A DNA stretch of 12,905 bases, from contig JAGVPR010000395.1 in the NCBI GenBank assembly GCA_020052115.1, forward strand, positions 1 through 12,905. Direction: 5' to 3'. The notes under the pieces are model-generated. The model was not told the origin of the DNA. It was given only the letters and a program-made list of their open reading frames with translations, and did not search any database. Shown here piece after piece: positions 1 to 7,427 of the stretch. This DNA is from Candidatus Eiseniibacteriota bacterium (GTDB taxonomy: Bacteria; Eisenbacteria; RBG-16-71-46; JAGVPR01). A program made the translations under genes and the position numbers. Position 1 is the stretch's first letter; every line of letters starts with the position of its first letter.

Positions 1-89
1 ACAACCGGCTCGATGGCGCGCCGCAGCCAGCGCCGGGCCCTCCTCAGTCGGCTCCGCGCGGGCTCGGGAATCCTGTCGGCGTAGCCCAC
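1..89 (-). CDS. N-terminus of an unidentified protein, cut by window edge
   Basis: A GTG at 89-87 opens a frame that stays open to the window edge and gives about 29 residues, beginning (M)GYADRIPEPARSRL and rich in Arg (RRARRWLRRAIEPV). A GGGAGGG ribosome-binding site lies at 95-101, five bases before the GTG. The start lies 39 bases after the flippase stop on the same strand, so it would be the next gene of the polysaccharide run. The basic, amphipathic start fits a cytoplasmic or membrane-associated enzyme, but no family can be named from so little sequence. A competing frame starts at an ATG overlapping the flippase stop (129) and is also open to the edge; its Arg/Gly-rich translation looks much less like protein. 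Confidence 0.4.
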   Translation of the reverse strand, partial: MGYADRIPEPARSRLRRARRWLRRAIEPV

Positions 90-128
90 CCCTGCCCTCC
101 CTGCATTCCGGCCTCGGCCGGGTCCGCA

Positions 129-1559
129 TCAGGTCCGCTTCACGATCCTCGACAGCACCAAGCGATCGTCCTTCGTGACGCCGCCCAGGGCGAAGAAGAA
201 CGCCGCGTAGGCGACCATGCCGCTCGGAACGGAAACGATGAGAGGCAGCGACCTCATCCACCAGACCACGAGGCCCATGCCGGCCGTGGCCAGGCAGACC
301 CGCCACAGGTCGGCGATGAGGTTCGGCCGGCGCACCGCGCCCCCAAGCGCAATCCAGTTGAGGAGCACCACTGTACCCTCGCTGGCCAGGCTGGCCGTCG
401 CGGAGCCCACGATCCCCCAGCGCGGAATCAAGAGCAGATTCAGCCCGACGTTGATCACGACGGTGACGAGACTGACCCAGATGATCCGCTTCTGCCGGTG
501 GACGACGATGAGGAGACGGCCCATCACGACCGACAGTCCTTGCAAAGCGATGACCCACGCCGCCACCGCGAGAGCGGGAGCACCGGCGACGAAGTCCTTC
601 CCGAAGACAAGGCCGAGGATCGGACCGGCCAGAATCGAGATCCCCATGCTCATCGGGAAGAGAACCACCGAGACGAACCGGAGCGACTGCGTGTACGCAT
701 AGCGCAGCCGCTCCTCGTCGCCCTGGGCGTAGAGCCGGCTGAAGATGGGAAAGACGACGGTGAAGAACGATCCGCTCACGAACATCAGCGATTCGATGAT
801 CCGGAATCCCGAGCTGTAGAGTCCGACCGAGGCGGCATCGGTCATCCGATCGAGCATCAGGATTCCGATGCGAAGGTAGATGTCCACAAGGAGGGCCGCG
901 ACCGCCAGGGGGATGCCGGCCTTCAGCAGCCGCCCGGCAGCCTCGCGGTCCAGATGAAACCCGAACGTGAACATCCGCCGCCGCGTGAGAATCCCCGCGG
1001 CCACCGAGACAATGACCCCGGTGGCAAGAAGCGCCCAGAGCAGGCCGATGTACGTCGTTCCGCGCCAGAGGAGCAGCAGCGCGAGGGCCGTCCAGCTGAG
1101 CTGCCGCACGAGAACCATCGCGGCTTCGCGGTCCATTCGGTCCGCCGACTCGAAGACGGAATAGAACACCGTCTCGTAGGCCATCGCGACCAATGCGAGC
1201 GACATGATGACGATGCCGACGAATTCGTCCCCCCGGTATCCGAGAGCGAGGGCCGCTAGGCTGACGACGGCAACCGTGACCACGCCCTGTGCCGTCACCA
1301 TAACGATCGAGGTGCTCACGTAGCGCGGGCCGTGCGAAGGCCGGCCCGCCAGCTCGCGCACGAGGATCGGCCCTACGCCCAGACGAGCGAGGATCCCGAA
1401 CAGGGCGGGGAAGCTGATGCTGAGCTGGAAATGTCCGAACCCGGCCTGCCCCAGATGCCTCGCGACGAGGGCCGACACGAAGAGGCCGACGATCCGCCCC
1501 GCGAGTTGGGCCGAGGAGAGAAGACCGAGATTGCGCGTCGCTCTGCGAAGTGTGCTCAT
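129..1559 (-). CDS. Wzx/MATE-like oligosaccharide flippase (polysaccharide biosynthesis protein)
   Basis: A 476-residue, very hydrophobic integral membrane protein with roughly 12-14 predicted helices across its whole length, the size and layout of the MVF/MATE-like polysaccharide transporters (PF01943/PF13440 type). The start, STLRRATRNLGLLSSAQLAGRI, is the usual basic entry to helix 1, and AGFGHFQLSISF soon after is a common flippase element. The family moves undecaprenyl-linked oligosaccharides across the inner membrane; the sugar substrate cannot be read from sequence. The ATG at 1559 overlaps the stop of the upstream GT4 gene by four bases (ATGA, 1556-1559) and lacks a clear Shine-Dalgarno, so translation is probably coupled. 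Pairing with a glycosyltransferase supports a role in exopolysaccharide, O-antigen or glycan export. No frameshift or truncation is seen. Confidence 0.9.
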   Translation of the reverse strand: MSTLRRATRNLGLLSSAQLAGRIVGLFVSALVARHLGQAGFGHFQLSISFPALFGILARLGVGPILVRELAGRPSHGPRYVSTSIVMVTAQGVVTVAVVSLAALALGYRGDEFVGIVIMSLALVAMAYETVFYSVFESADRMDREAAMVLVRQLSWTALALLLLWRGTTYIGLLWALLATGVIVSVAAGILTRRRMFTFGFHLDREAAGRLLKAGIPLAVAALLVDIYLRIGILMLDRMTDAASVGLYSSGFRIIESLMFVSGSFFTVVFPIFSRLYAQGDEERLRYAYTQSLRFVSVVLFPMSMGISILAGPILGLVFGKDFVAGAPALAVAAWVIALQGLSVVMGRLLIVVHRQKRIIWVSLVTVVINVGLNLLLIPRWGIVGSATASLASEGTVVLLNWIALGGAVRRPNLIADLWRVCLATAGMGLVVWWMRSLPLIVSVPSGMVAYAAFFFALGGVTKDDRLVLSRIVKRT

Positions 1560-2914
1560 GCCGGTCGCCGCGAGAGGTAGGCGCGCTCGACGACCTCGGC
1601 GAGAACGGCGAAGCTCTTGTACGTCCGGATGTACTCGCGGCCGCGGCGGCCCATCTCTCTCGCCTCGGAGGGACGGTCGAGCAGCCGGATGGCGGCCTCC
1701 GCGAACTCATCCTTGCCGTTCTCCACGATGACCCCGGAGCGGGAGGCCGCGAGGAGCTCGCACACCTCGGGCACCGGCGAGGCGACGACGGGAACCCCGG
1801 TCGCCAGATACTCGGCCACCTTGAGCGGCGACATCGTCGTGTGGAGAGCGAACGGCACGTCCACCGGGATCGGGTAGATGCCCACGTCGGCGGCCGCCAG
1901 ATAGCGCGGCACGTCCTCGTAAGGAACGGCCCGGCAGCAGGCGATCGCCGGGCGCAAGCCGTAGGAATCGAGCAGCGCATCCAGCTCGTTGCTGTTCTGG
2001 CTCAGAAGCAGGATGCGGACATCGGGTCGGCGGCGCGCGATCTCACCGAGGATCTCGAGGATGAAGCCGGCCTCGCGCGGCGGCGCGATGTTCCCGAGGT
2101 ACACCACGGCGGGCGTCTCGCCGACGCCCAGTTCCTCGCGCATCCGGACGCGCTCGTCGGGCGCGTCGAGAAACGCGGGGCCCGTGCCGACCGGGAACAC
2201 GATGCAGCGCTCGGGTCGAACCCCCTTGGCGATGTAGAGTTTTCGCATCTCCTCGGTAAGCACGAAGAGGAGATCGGCCCGCCGGATGAGGGCGTCGCGC
2301 ACGCGGATGAGGACGCGCCATCCGAGCCTCATGAGCTTCGGACGAAGGCCGCGCCCCCACGGCATGCAGAGCCATCCCTCGAAGTGCATTCCGTCGAGCT
2401 GGAACGTGAAGGATGTCCGCCTCAGCCTGGCCACCGACCAGGCGATGATGGCCTGGTCCAGCATGTCGCGGGCCTGCACCGCGTCGAAGCGCTCCCTCCC
2501 TGTGAGTCGCCAGGCGAGCCGCCATCGCCGGAGGAAGTGCCGGAGCTTGATCCAGCGGTTCACGAGCTTTGCGGCTGGCGCCCATGGATGGATGCAATCC
2601 GGGCGGCGGATCGAGCGAATCGCTCGAAGTCTCCCGACCTCGCGAACCAAGACGACGTCCCGCTCCCCAATCTCAGAAGCCACCCACGTGACCTCGTGCC
2701 CGCGCTTCGGAAACTCGGTGCAGTACACCTGTATCGCCGTCGGGTATCGATCTCGATCTTGGTGCAGGATGAACAGCCGAAGTGGTCTCGAGGGCGGGGC
2801 CGGCCCGCTCATCTGCCGCTCCCACCAGACGGGCGCGGGCATCGATTCTTGAGGAGAAGATGCCACGAAGAGGATCTCGCCCTGCCTAGCGGGCGGCATT
2901 GACATGAGAACCAC
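1556..2914 (-). CDS. GT4-family (GT-B fold) glycosyltransferase
   Basis: A 452-residue product read from the GTG at 2914. The N-terminal Rossmann half begins LRLFILHQDRDRYPTAIQVY (residues 45-64). The C-terminal donor-binding half carries FPVGTGP (240-246), VVYLGNIAPPREAG (270-283) and SPLKVAEYLATGVPVVAS (362-379), the last being the classic GT4 nucleotide-sugar loop with its conserved Glu (E368). This identifies a retaining cytoplasmic glycosyltransferase using a nucleotide-sugar donor; acceptor and sugar are unknown. Its stop overlaps the flippase start (ATGA), so the two probably act in one glycan pathway. The start is uncertain: GTG 2914 has only a weak AGG upstream, ATGs follow at 2905 and 2899, and ATG 2812 has a good GGGAG spaced six bases away and would give a more typical 418 residues. 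The stretch before 2812 still has coding-like third positions, so the long form is listed. Confidence 0.88.
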   Translation of the reverse strand: MVLMSMPPARQGEILFVASSPQESMPAPVWWERQMSGPAPPSRPLRLFILHQDRDRYPTAIQVYCTEFPKRGHEVTWVASEIGERDVVLVREVGRLRAIRSIRRPDCIHPWAPAAKLVNRWIKLRHFLRRWRLAWRLTGRERFDAVQARDMLDQAIIAWSVARLRRTSFTFQLDGMHFEGWLCMPWGRGLRPKLMRLGWRVLIRVRDALIRRADLLFVLTEEMRKLYIAKGVRPERCIVFPVGTGPAFLDAPDERVRMREELGVGETPAVVYLGNIAPPREAGFILEILGEIARRRPDVRILLLSQNSNELDALLDSYGLRPAIACCRAVPYEDVPRYLAAADVGIYPIPVDVPFALHTTMSPLKVAEYLATGVPVVASPVPEVCELLAASRSGVIVENGKDEFAEAAIRLLDRPSEAREMGRRGREYIRTYKSFAVLAEVVERAYLSRRPA

Positions 2915-2981
2915 GCGAGACCTGACGCCCGAGCGCCGGTCCTCGCCCGTTTAGGAGGCTTGTCGAATCCATTGCGCCCTA

Positions 2982-2987
2982 CTATAG
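2982..2987 (-). promoter_or_regulatory. Candidate extended -10 promoter for GT4-flippase genes
   Basis: On the minus strand the sequence TGCTATAGT gives a five-of-six match to TATAAT, preceded by the TGn extended -10 element. No convincing -35 box lies 16-18 bases upstream, which is common for extended -10 promoters. Transcription would begin near 2975, about 60 bases before the GTG at 2914. It lies in the 114-base gap after the dehydrogenase stop, one of the few AT-richer spots in the region. This would let the GT4 and flippase genes be transcribed apart from the upstream genes. Identification is by eye only. Confidence 0.45.
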
Positions 2988-3028
2988 CACGCTCGCTTCC
3001 CTGCGACCCCGCCCGGCGGATTTCCGGC

Positions 3029-3802
3029 CTACCCCTTCCGGCTCACATACGTCGTCCCCGCCTGGCACGTCGCCAGGATCACCATCTCCGCGACGTTCAT
3101 GTGCTGCGGCCGCGTGACCGCGTAGAGCACGGCGTCCGCGATATCGTCGGGCGTGAGCGGATCCACGCCCGTATAGACCTTCGCCGCGCGGGCCGCGTCG
3201 CCGTGGAAGCGCACGAGGGAGAACTCCGTCTCGACAAGCCCCGGGTCCACCGTCGTCACGCGGACGTTCGTCCCGTTGAGGTCAATCATCATCCCCTTGC
3301 TGATGGCCCGCTCCGCGAATTTCGACGCGCAGTAGACATTCCCGCCCGGGTACAGCTCGCGCCCCGCGATCGAGCCGATGTTGACGACGTGCCCTCGGTC
3401 GCGCCTCACCATGCCCGGCAGCACGGCGCGGCTCACGTAGAGGAGCCCCTTCACGTTCGTATCGAGCATCTCGTCCCAGTCGTCGGCCAGCCCCTCGTGG
3501 AGCTTGTCGAGCCCGCGCGAGAGCCCTGCGTTGTTCACGAGGATGTCTATCTCGGCCCAATTCGGCGGGATCTCGGCGATCATCCGCTCGACCTCGGCTC
3601 GATCGCGCACGTCGAGCCGGCGGCAGCGCACGTCGGCGCCGTGCGCGGCCTCGAGCTCGGCCGCCAGAGCCTCCATTCGCTCCACGCGGCGGGCGCACAG
3701 GATGAGGCGAGCCCCCTCGGCGGCGAAGGCGCAGGCGATGGATCGGCCGATCCCGCTGCTGGCTCCGGTCACGAAGGCGATGCGGTTCTCGAGGCGCTTC
3801 AT
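3029..3802 (-). CDS. YdfG-type NADP-dependent short-chain dehydrogenase (SDR)
   Basis: A classical SDR of 257 residues from ATG 3802. It has the cofactor motif TGASSGIG (12-19), Arg-Arg at 38-39 after strand 2 (NADP(H) preference), LDV (63-65), the NNAG motif (90-93), and catalytic Asn116, Ser144, Tyr157 and Lys161 in a YCASK context. The stretches LDTNVKGLLYVSRAVLPGMV, VNIGSIAGRELYPGGNVY and DPGLVETEFSLVRF closely follow E. coli YdfG, an NADP-dependent 3-hydroxy acid/serine dehydrogenase, so a 3-hydroxy acid dehydrogenase is the best guess; substrate remains inferred. The frame is open upstream to 4237, but the true start is set by the SDR motif position, a GGGAGGAAG ribosome-binding site (3807-3815) and a four-base ATGA overlap with the preceding membrane protein gene. 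Its role beside glycan genes is unclear. Confidence 0.92.
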   Translation of the reverse strand: MKRLENRIAFVTGASSGIGRSIACAFAAEGARLILCARRVERMEALAAELEAAHGADVRCRRLDVRDRAEVERMIAEIPPNWAEIDILVNNAGLSRGLDKLHEGLADDWDEMLDTNVKGLLYVSRAVLPGMVRRDRGHVVNIGSIAGRELYPGGNVYCASKFAERAISKGMMIDLNGTNVRVTTVDPGLVETEFSLVRFHGDAARAAKVYTGVDPLTPDDIADAVLYAVTRPQHMNVAEMVILATCQAGTTYVSRKG

Positions 3803-5205
3803 GGGTCTTCCTCCCGGTGGGATCCGACGCCGGCCGTCCGCGGCATCTCCGCCCTCGCTTCGGCCCAGTGGTATCCAATGAGGAGAGCGGCGGCCGGCGT
3901 GACGTGCAGCAGCACGCGGTCCAGCGACATCGCGAAGAGCGTGCGGAGGTCCCAGGGCGTGATCACGTAGACGAGCGCGATGACCGCCAGATGGAGAAGA
4001 AGCAGCATCCACAGACCGGCCACGTGCCGGCGTGCGAACCCCCGCCACCCCAGCGCCGCGATCGCAACGAGGAGCGCCCAGAGCCCGCCCCACGCGTTGT
4101 ATGCGGAAACCTGCGCCGTCATGGTAGGCAATACGTCGTGTCCGAGCCGCGGGAGCTTCGCCGCGATGCCTTCGAGCGTGAGCTTCGAGGCGTAGTCCTC
4201 GTGCGTGCGCGGAAGCCCGCGGCTCCAGAAGATCCACGGCAGATGGAGCAGTACGACGCCCGTGACGAATGCCCCCGCGCCGGCCAGCGCCTGCAGCCGA
4301 AGCGGCCTGAGCCCGAGGACCGCGAGGACTGCGGCCGTGACGACGACGAGCGGCAGTCCCTCGGCTTTGGTGAAGGCCGTGTACACCGCGAAGAGCGCCG
4401 CCAGGGCCAGGTCTTCACGCCGGCGCTCGTCCGACCATCGGACCGCGAAGGCGATGCCGCCGGCATAGAAGAGCGTCAGCGGGACATCGGCGATTCCCGC
4501 GCCGGCCCAACGCACCATGGCCGGCATGCCGGCGAGCAGGGCTGTCACCGCGCCGGCGCGCCATCGGTCGAGTTTCCAGCGAAGCGCGGCGTAGACGACC
4601 AGCGCGAGGGTGGCGTAGAAGAAAGGAAGAAGGACGACGGCGGAGCGGGCGTCCGCGCGCCCGGCGGCCCGGTAGAGCCCGGCGTTCAGGAACGGCAGGA
4701 GCAACGGATAGTCGAGATGGCTGTAGCTGAGCGACAGGTCCTGGAAGTACGCCGGCACGGGCGACAGCGGTTCGTGCGCGAGCACCTTCGCCTTGAGCCC
4801 CCAGATCGCCCAGTCATCCCATTCAACGCCCGGGGAGCGGTGCGCCCGCACGGCCACGACGATCGTCAGCGCCGCGACGATGAGGGCCGGCGCGATCGCG
4901 GCAAGATCCTTGGCGGCGAGATCCGCGGGACGCGCGATGGGCCTGATGAGCCGACGCTTCCGGATCATGAATGCCAGCGCCGCCAGAACGGCTGCCGCCA
5001 CGGCGGCCAGCACGGCGCGCGACGGCGCCGCTCCCGCGAGCGAGATCCAGAAGAGCACGAGGCCCATGCCGCCCGCCCCGAGAGCCGCGCTCAGCCCGAG
5101 CGTCTGCCAGAGACCGGCGCGCCTCGGGCCAGCGATCGCCGAGAGGACGGCGTAACCGAGGAGGATCACGATGGCGACGTAGGCGGCGCTCCCGGCGTTC
5201 ATCAC
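3799..5205 (-). CDS. Multispanning GT-C-like membrane glycosyltransferase (ArnT/PMT-like)
   Basis: A 468-residue polytopic protein with about ten or more hydrophobic segments. The first large extracytoplasmic loop holds VEWDDWAIWGLKAKVL (residues 127-142), with adjacent Asp130/Asp131, followed by LSYSHLDYPLLLPFLNAG (158-175). This acidic-pair loop and the later SH.DYP segment are the layout of GT-C enzymes of the ArnT/PMT (GT39-like) type, which use polyprenyl-phosphate sugars on the periplasmic side. The family assignment rests on this pattern and topology, so the substrate is unknown. The annotated start is GTG 5205; ATG 5202 directly follows and is equally possible. Either start overlaps the stop of the 167-residue gene, and the 3' end overlaps the SDR start, so three genes appear translationally coupled. 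The C-terminal 20 residues after the last helix are short and polar. Confidence 0.75.
   Translation of the reverse strand: MMNAGSAAYVAIVILLGYAVLSAIAGPRRAGLWQTLGLSAALGAGGMGLVLFWISLAGAAPSRAVLAAVAAAVLAALAFMIRKRRLIRPIARPADLAAKDLAAIAPALIVAALTIVVAVRAHRSPGVEWDDWAIWGLKAKVLAHEPLSPVPAYFQDLSLSYSHLDYPLLLPFLNAGLYRAAGRADARSAVVLLPFFYATLALVVYAALRWKLDRWRAGAVTALLAGMPAMVRWAGAGIADVPLTLFYAGGIAFAVRWSDERRREDLALAALFAVYTAFTKAEGLPLVVVTAAVLAVLGLRPLRLQALAGAGAFVTGVVLLHLPWIFWSRGLPRTHEDYASKLTLEGIAAKLPRLGHDVLPTMTAQVSAYNAWGGLWALLVAIAALGWRGFARRHVAGLWMLLLLHLAVIALVYVITPWDLRTLFAMSLDRVLLHVTPAAALLIGYHWAEARAEMPRTAGVGSHREEDP
3807..3815 (-). promoter_or_regulatory. Ribosome-binding site deciding the SDR start
   Basis: GGGAGGAAG on the minus strand, four bases before ATG 3802. 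It lies inside the end of the upstream GT-C gene and settles the SDR start against the much longer open frame that runs back to 4237. Confidence 0.75.
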
Positions 5206-5705
5206 GGGGGGTTCCCCACCTCGCGCGGCACCGCGGCCCCGGCACCGATCCGCTGCACGTTGCTGCGGATGCCGCCGGAGGAATCCCGCGAGAACGTCAC
5301 GATGGAACGCACGTCGTGGTCATTGAACCACGCCCCGTCCGGCGTGAAGGCCGCCCGAGTGATGCCCGCGCCGTTGTTGACGACATCGGTCGGGCGCGCA
5401 ACGAAGACACGGACGGGATGCGCGGCGTTCACGGCGCGGTAATAGACCATGCTCATAAACTGCTCGTCGAAGGGGACGTTGCCGTCGAACCCGCGAAACT
5501 CGAGGAAGACGTTCCCCTCGCCCGTTACGGCGGACGCCGCGAGGCGGTCAATCTGCGCCAGGCTCGACTCCTGACGCGCCGCCTCCGGCGAACGACGGAG
5601 GCCATAGCCCGGTATCGGATTCCCCGAGAGATGCACCACGCAGAGCGTTGCCAGCCCGGCGACGACGAGCACCGCGGCCACGACCTTTCGAAGCGATACG
5701 TCCAT
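5202..5705 (-). CDS. Unknown single-pass membrane-anchored protein, partner of GT-C gene
   Basis: I do not recognise this 167-residue protein. A basic start (SLRK) leads into one hydrophobic helix at about residues 8-24, and the rest is polar, so it should be anchored in the inner membrane with an extracytoplasmic domain. There is no proper lipobox: Cys22 is preceded by Leu at -1. The domain contains VFLEFRGFDG (66-75), MVYYRAVNAAHPVRVFVA (86-103) and a Gly/Asp-rich end. The start is supported by GAGGA just upstream of ATG 5705. Its stop overlaps the start of the GT-C gene (TGATG), and the MFS gene ends 64 bases before it. The tight coupling suggests an accessory periplasmic subunit or substrate-presenting partner of the glycosyltransferase; this is inference from context only. 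Confidence 0.72.
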   Translation of the reverse strand: MDVSLRKVVAAVLVVAGLATLCVVHLSGNPIPGYGLRRSPEAARQESSLAQIDRLAASAVTGEGNVFLEFRGFDGNVPFDEQFMSMVYYRAVNAAHPVRVFVARPTDVVNNGAGITRAAFTPDGAWFNDHDVRSIVTFSRDSSGGIRSNVQRIGAGAAVPREVGNPP

Positions 5706-5719
5706 CGGAGTTCCTCGAG

Positions 5720-5737
5720 CCCGGGACCCAGCCCGGG
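5720..5737 (-). other. CCCGGG/CCCGGG short hairpin between MFS and 167-residue genes
   Basis: Two self-complementary CCCGGG hexamers (5720-5725 and 5732-5737) are separated by six bases and can form a 6-bp GC stem in the mRNA. No T run follows, so it is not a typical intrinsic terminator. It sits about 15 bases before the start of the 167-residue gene and could limit ribosome loading or be a processing site. It may also be incidental in GC-rich DNA. Confidence 0.3.
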
Positions 5738-5769
5738 AGGATATCAGCCGACCGTTTCGATTCCCAGGC

Positions 5770-7272
5770 TCATGGCCTCAGCCCCGCCGGCCGGCTGCGA
5801 CCGAGCGCGCCCGAGGCCTCGGCAGCGCCGCCGCCCTCCTGCGGCTCTTTCGGTGCGCGCACCGCGGGGAAAAAGAGCGAGGAGATGAAGGCGAGGACCG
5901 CGATCGCAGCAATGAGCCAGAAGATGGACAGGAGGCTCCCGCGCAGCGCCTCCGCCAGCGGCTGGAGCACCTCCGGAGGCAGCCCGCGTCCGTGCTGAGG
6001 ACCGAGAAGCTCGTTCGCCGCCCCGACCGGTGCCGAGTGCACGGCCGAGAGGCTCGAGGCCAGGAGCGCGCCCAGCACGCCGATCGCGACGGTGCCCCCC
6101 ATGATTCTGAAGAACATCGTGCTGGCCGTGGCAATCCCCCGCTGCTCCCACTCGACGCTCGTCTGGACGGCGAGCAGGATGGCCACGTTCGCGAACCCCA
6201 TGCCCACCCCCATGAGGCCCATCGCGAGCCGCGGAAGCGCCAGACCGGTCGTCCGGCTGAGGGCCCACGCCATGAAGAAGCTCGCTCCCGCGACGATGGC
6301 GAGCCCGCCGCACACGAAGACACGGAAACCGGAACGCAGAGTGAGACGGCTCCCGATGGCGCTCGCAAGCGGCCACCCGATGACGAGAGGCGTGAGCGTG
6401 GCCCCGGCCTCCGTCGGAGACCGCCCGAGAACTCCCTGCACGAACAGCGGGATGTACGTGACCGAGGCCATCATCGTCGCGCCGACCAGCGCGCCGGAGA
6501 GGCTCGAGACCGCCATGATGCGTCGCCTGAACAGCTCGAGCGGAAGGATCGGCTCGGGCGAGCGGCGTTCGACGATGAAGAACAGGACGAAGCCGATGAG
6601 CGCGACCGGGAGGCCGACAACCGCCATCTCGTGGCCGTGCGCGCCCAGGAGGAGCGCGACGCAGGCCACCGTGAAGAGCGACACGCCTCCCCAGTCGAGC
6701 GCGTGACGATGCCTCTCGATGTCCTCGTGCAGCGAGACGATCAGCACGGCCGCCGACGCGAGGCCGAACGGCACATTGACGTAGAACACCCATCGCCACG
6801 AGAGGTGGTTCACGATCAATCCGCCCAGCAACGGGCCGATGAGCCCGGCGAAACCCCACACGGAGCCGAACAGCCCCTGCATCTTCGCGCGCTCCTTGAC
6901 GCTGAAGATGTCGCCGACGATGGTCAGAGCGATCGGCTGCATGGCCCCCGCGCCGAGGCCCTGGAGCCCGCGAAACACGATGAGCTGCGGCATCGAGCGT
7001 GCTTGGCCGCTCGCCATGGAGCCGATGAGGAAGAGCGCGAGGCCGAAGAGCATGACCGGCTTTCGGCCGCGAAGGTCGGCGAGCTTGCCGAAGATCGGAA
7101 CCGTCACCGTGGAGGCGAGCATGTAAGCGGTGAAGACCCACGAGTAGAGCTGTATTCCGCCGAGGTCGCCGATGACGGTGGGCATCGCCGTGGAGACGAC
7201 CGTGAACTCCATGGCGGCCATGAACACGCTGAGGAAGAGTGCGGTCACGACCAGGGGGCGATTCGTTCTCAT
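5770..7272 (-). CDS. DHA2-type MFS drug/solute exporter (EmrB/QacA-like, 14 TM)
   Basis: A 500-residue transporter with about 14 hydrophobic helices. It shows MFS motif A GKLADLRGRK (62-71), motif B RGLQGLGAGA (101-110), antiporter motif C in VWGFAGLIGPLLGGLI (138-153) and the DHA2 signature SWRWVFYVNVPFG (158-170). Residues 21-32 (MEFTVVSTAMPT) occupy the usual LD.TIVN.ALP position of helix 1, with Glu22 in place of Asp, a substitution seen in the family. It probably exports drugs or other hydrophobic solutes using proton motive force; the substrate is unknown. The ATG at 7272 lacks a Shine-Dalgarno, and a TAGAAT box lies only 12 bases before it, so the mRNA may be almost leaderless. It heads the minus-strand run, 64 bases before the next gene, and faces the OPT operon divergently. 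Confidence 0.93.
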   Translation of the reverse strand: MRTNRPLVVTALFLSVFMAAMEFTVVSTAMPTVIGDLGGIQLYSWVFTAYMLASTVTVPIFGKLADLRGRKPVMLFGLALFLIGSMASGQARSMPQLIVFRGLQGLGAGAMQPIALTIVGDIFSVKERAKMQGLFGSVWGFAGLIGPLLGGLIVNHLSWRWVFYVNVPFGLASAAVLIVSLHEDIERHRHALDWGGVSLFTVACVALLLGAHGHEMAVVGLPVALIGFVLFFIVERRSPEPILPLELFRRRIMAVSSLSGALVGATMMASVTYIPLFVQGVLGRSPTEAGATLTPLVIGWPLASAIGSRLTLRSGFRVFVCGGLAIVAGASFFMAWALSRTTGLALPRLAMGLMGVGMGFANVAILLAVQTSVEWEQRGIATASTMFFRIMGGTVAIGVLGALLASSLSAVHSAPVGAANELLGPQHGRGLPPEVLQPLAEALRGSLLSIFWLIAAIAVLAFISSLFFPAVRAPKEPQEGGGAAEASGALGRSRPAGLRP

Positions 7273-7284
7273 GGCGTCCGGCGG

Positions 7285-7290
7285 ATTCTA
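7285..7290 (-). promoter_or_regulatory. Candidate -10 box for the MFS gene
   Basis: TAGAAT on the minus strand (five of six against TATAAT) ends 12 bases before ATG 7272. No good -35 is seen 16-18 bases upstream. If used, transcription starts within about six bases of the start codon, leaving no room for a Shine-Dalgarno; none is visible. Confidence 0.35.
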
Positions 7291-7318
7291 GCAGGGCGTC
7301 GAAGCGGGTGCACTGGCG

Positions 7319-7347
7319 TTGACATCGGCGGGACTCGGCCCTACCGT
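7319..7347 (+). promoter_or_regulatory. Candidate promoter for OPT-nitrilase operon (TTGACA, 17 bp, TACCGT)
   Basis: A perfect -35 TTGACA (7319-7324) is followed after 17 bases by TACCGT (7342-7347), which keeps the three most conserved -10 positions. An alternative -10 is TATCAT (7372-7377, five of six), but it lacks a -35 at the right spacing. The first choice gives a leader of about 75 bases before ATG 7428, the second about 45 bases. Identification is by eye only. Confidence 0.45.
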
Positions 7348-7360
7348 GCCCGCAGCGATC

Positions 7361-7384
7361 GGCGGCGGTGGTATCATCGCCGCC
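7361..7384 (+). promoter_or_regulatory. Dyad in OPT upstream region (operator or leader hairpin)
   Basis: GGCGGCGGTG (7361-7370) and CATCGCCGCC (7375-7384) form a 10-bp stem, with one G-U pair, around the tetraloop GTAT. The dyad straddles the alternative -10 box TATCAT. It could be a repressor site on DNA, or a 5' leader hairpin if transcription starts from the TTGACA promoter. No T run follows, so it is not a terminator. Confidence 0.4.
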
Positions 7385-7412
7385 AACTTGTCGGAAGCGG
7401 CGATCACCCAGT

Positions 7413-7419
7413 GGGGAGG
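7413..7419 (+). promoter_or_regulatory. Ribosome-binding site deciding the OPT start
   Basis: GGGGAGG lies eight bases before ATG 7428. It favours this start over the in-frame ATG at 7368, whose extra 20 residues are polar, not transporter-like, and overlap the dyad and promoter-like boxes. Confidence 0.7.
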
Positions 7420-7427
7420 TCGAGGCA

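Noticed and set aside
1550..2902. 450-codon plus-strand open frame opposite the GT4 gene
   Set aside because: A shadow of the minus-strand gene in high-GC DNA. The translation is rich in Arg, Gly, His and Asp without domain structure, while the minus strand has clear GT4 motifs.
3803..4237. N-terminal extension of the SDR frame (145 residues)
   Set aside because: It overlaps the GT-C coding sequence in another frame, has a low-complexity translation, and the SDR cofactor motif and ribosome-binding site place the start at 3802.
3817..5442. 541-codon plus-strand open frame opposite the GT-C and 167-residue genes
   Set aside because: Highly charged, low-complexity translation that spans two coupled minus genes; a typical antisense shadow of hydrophobic codons.
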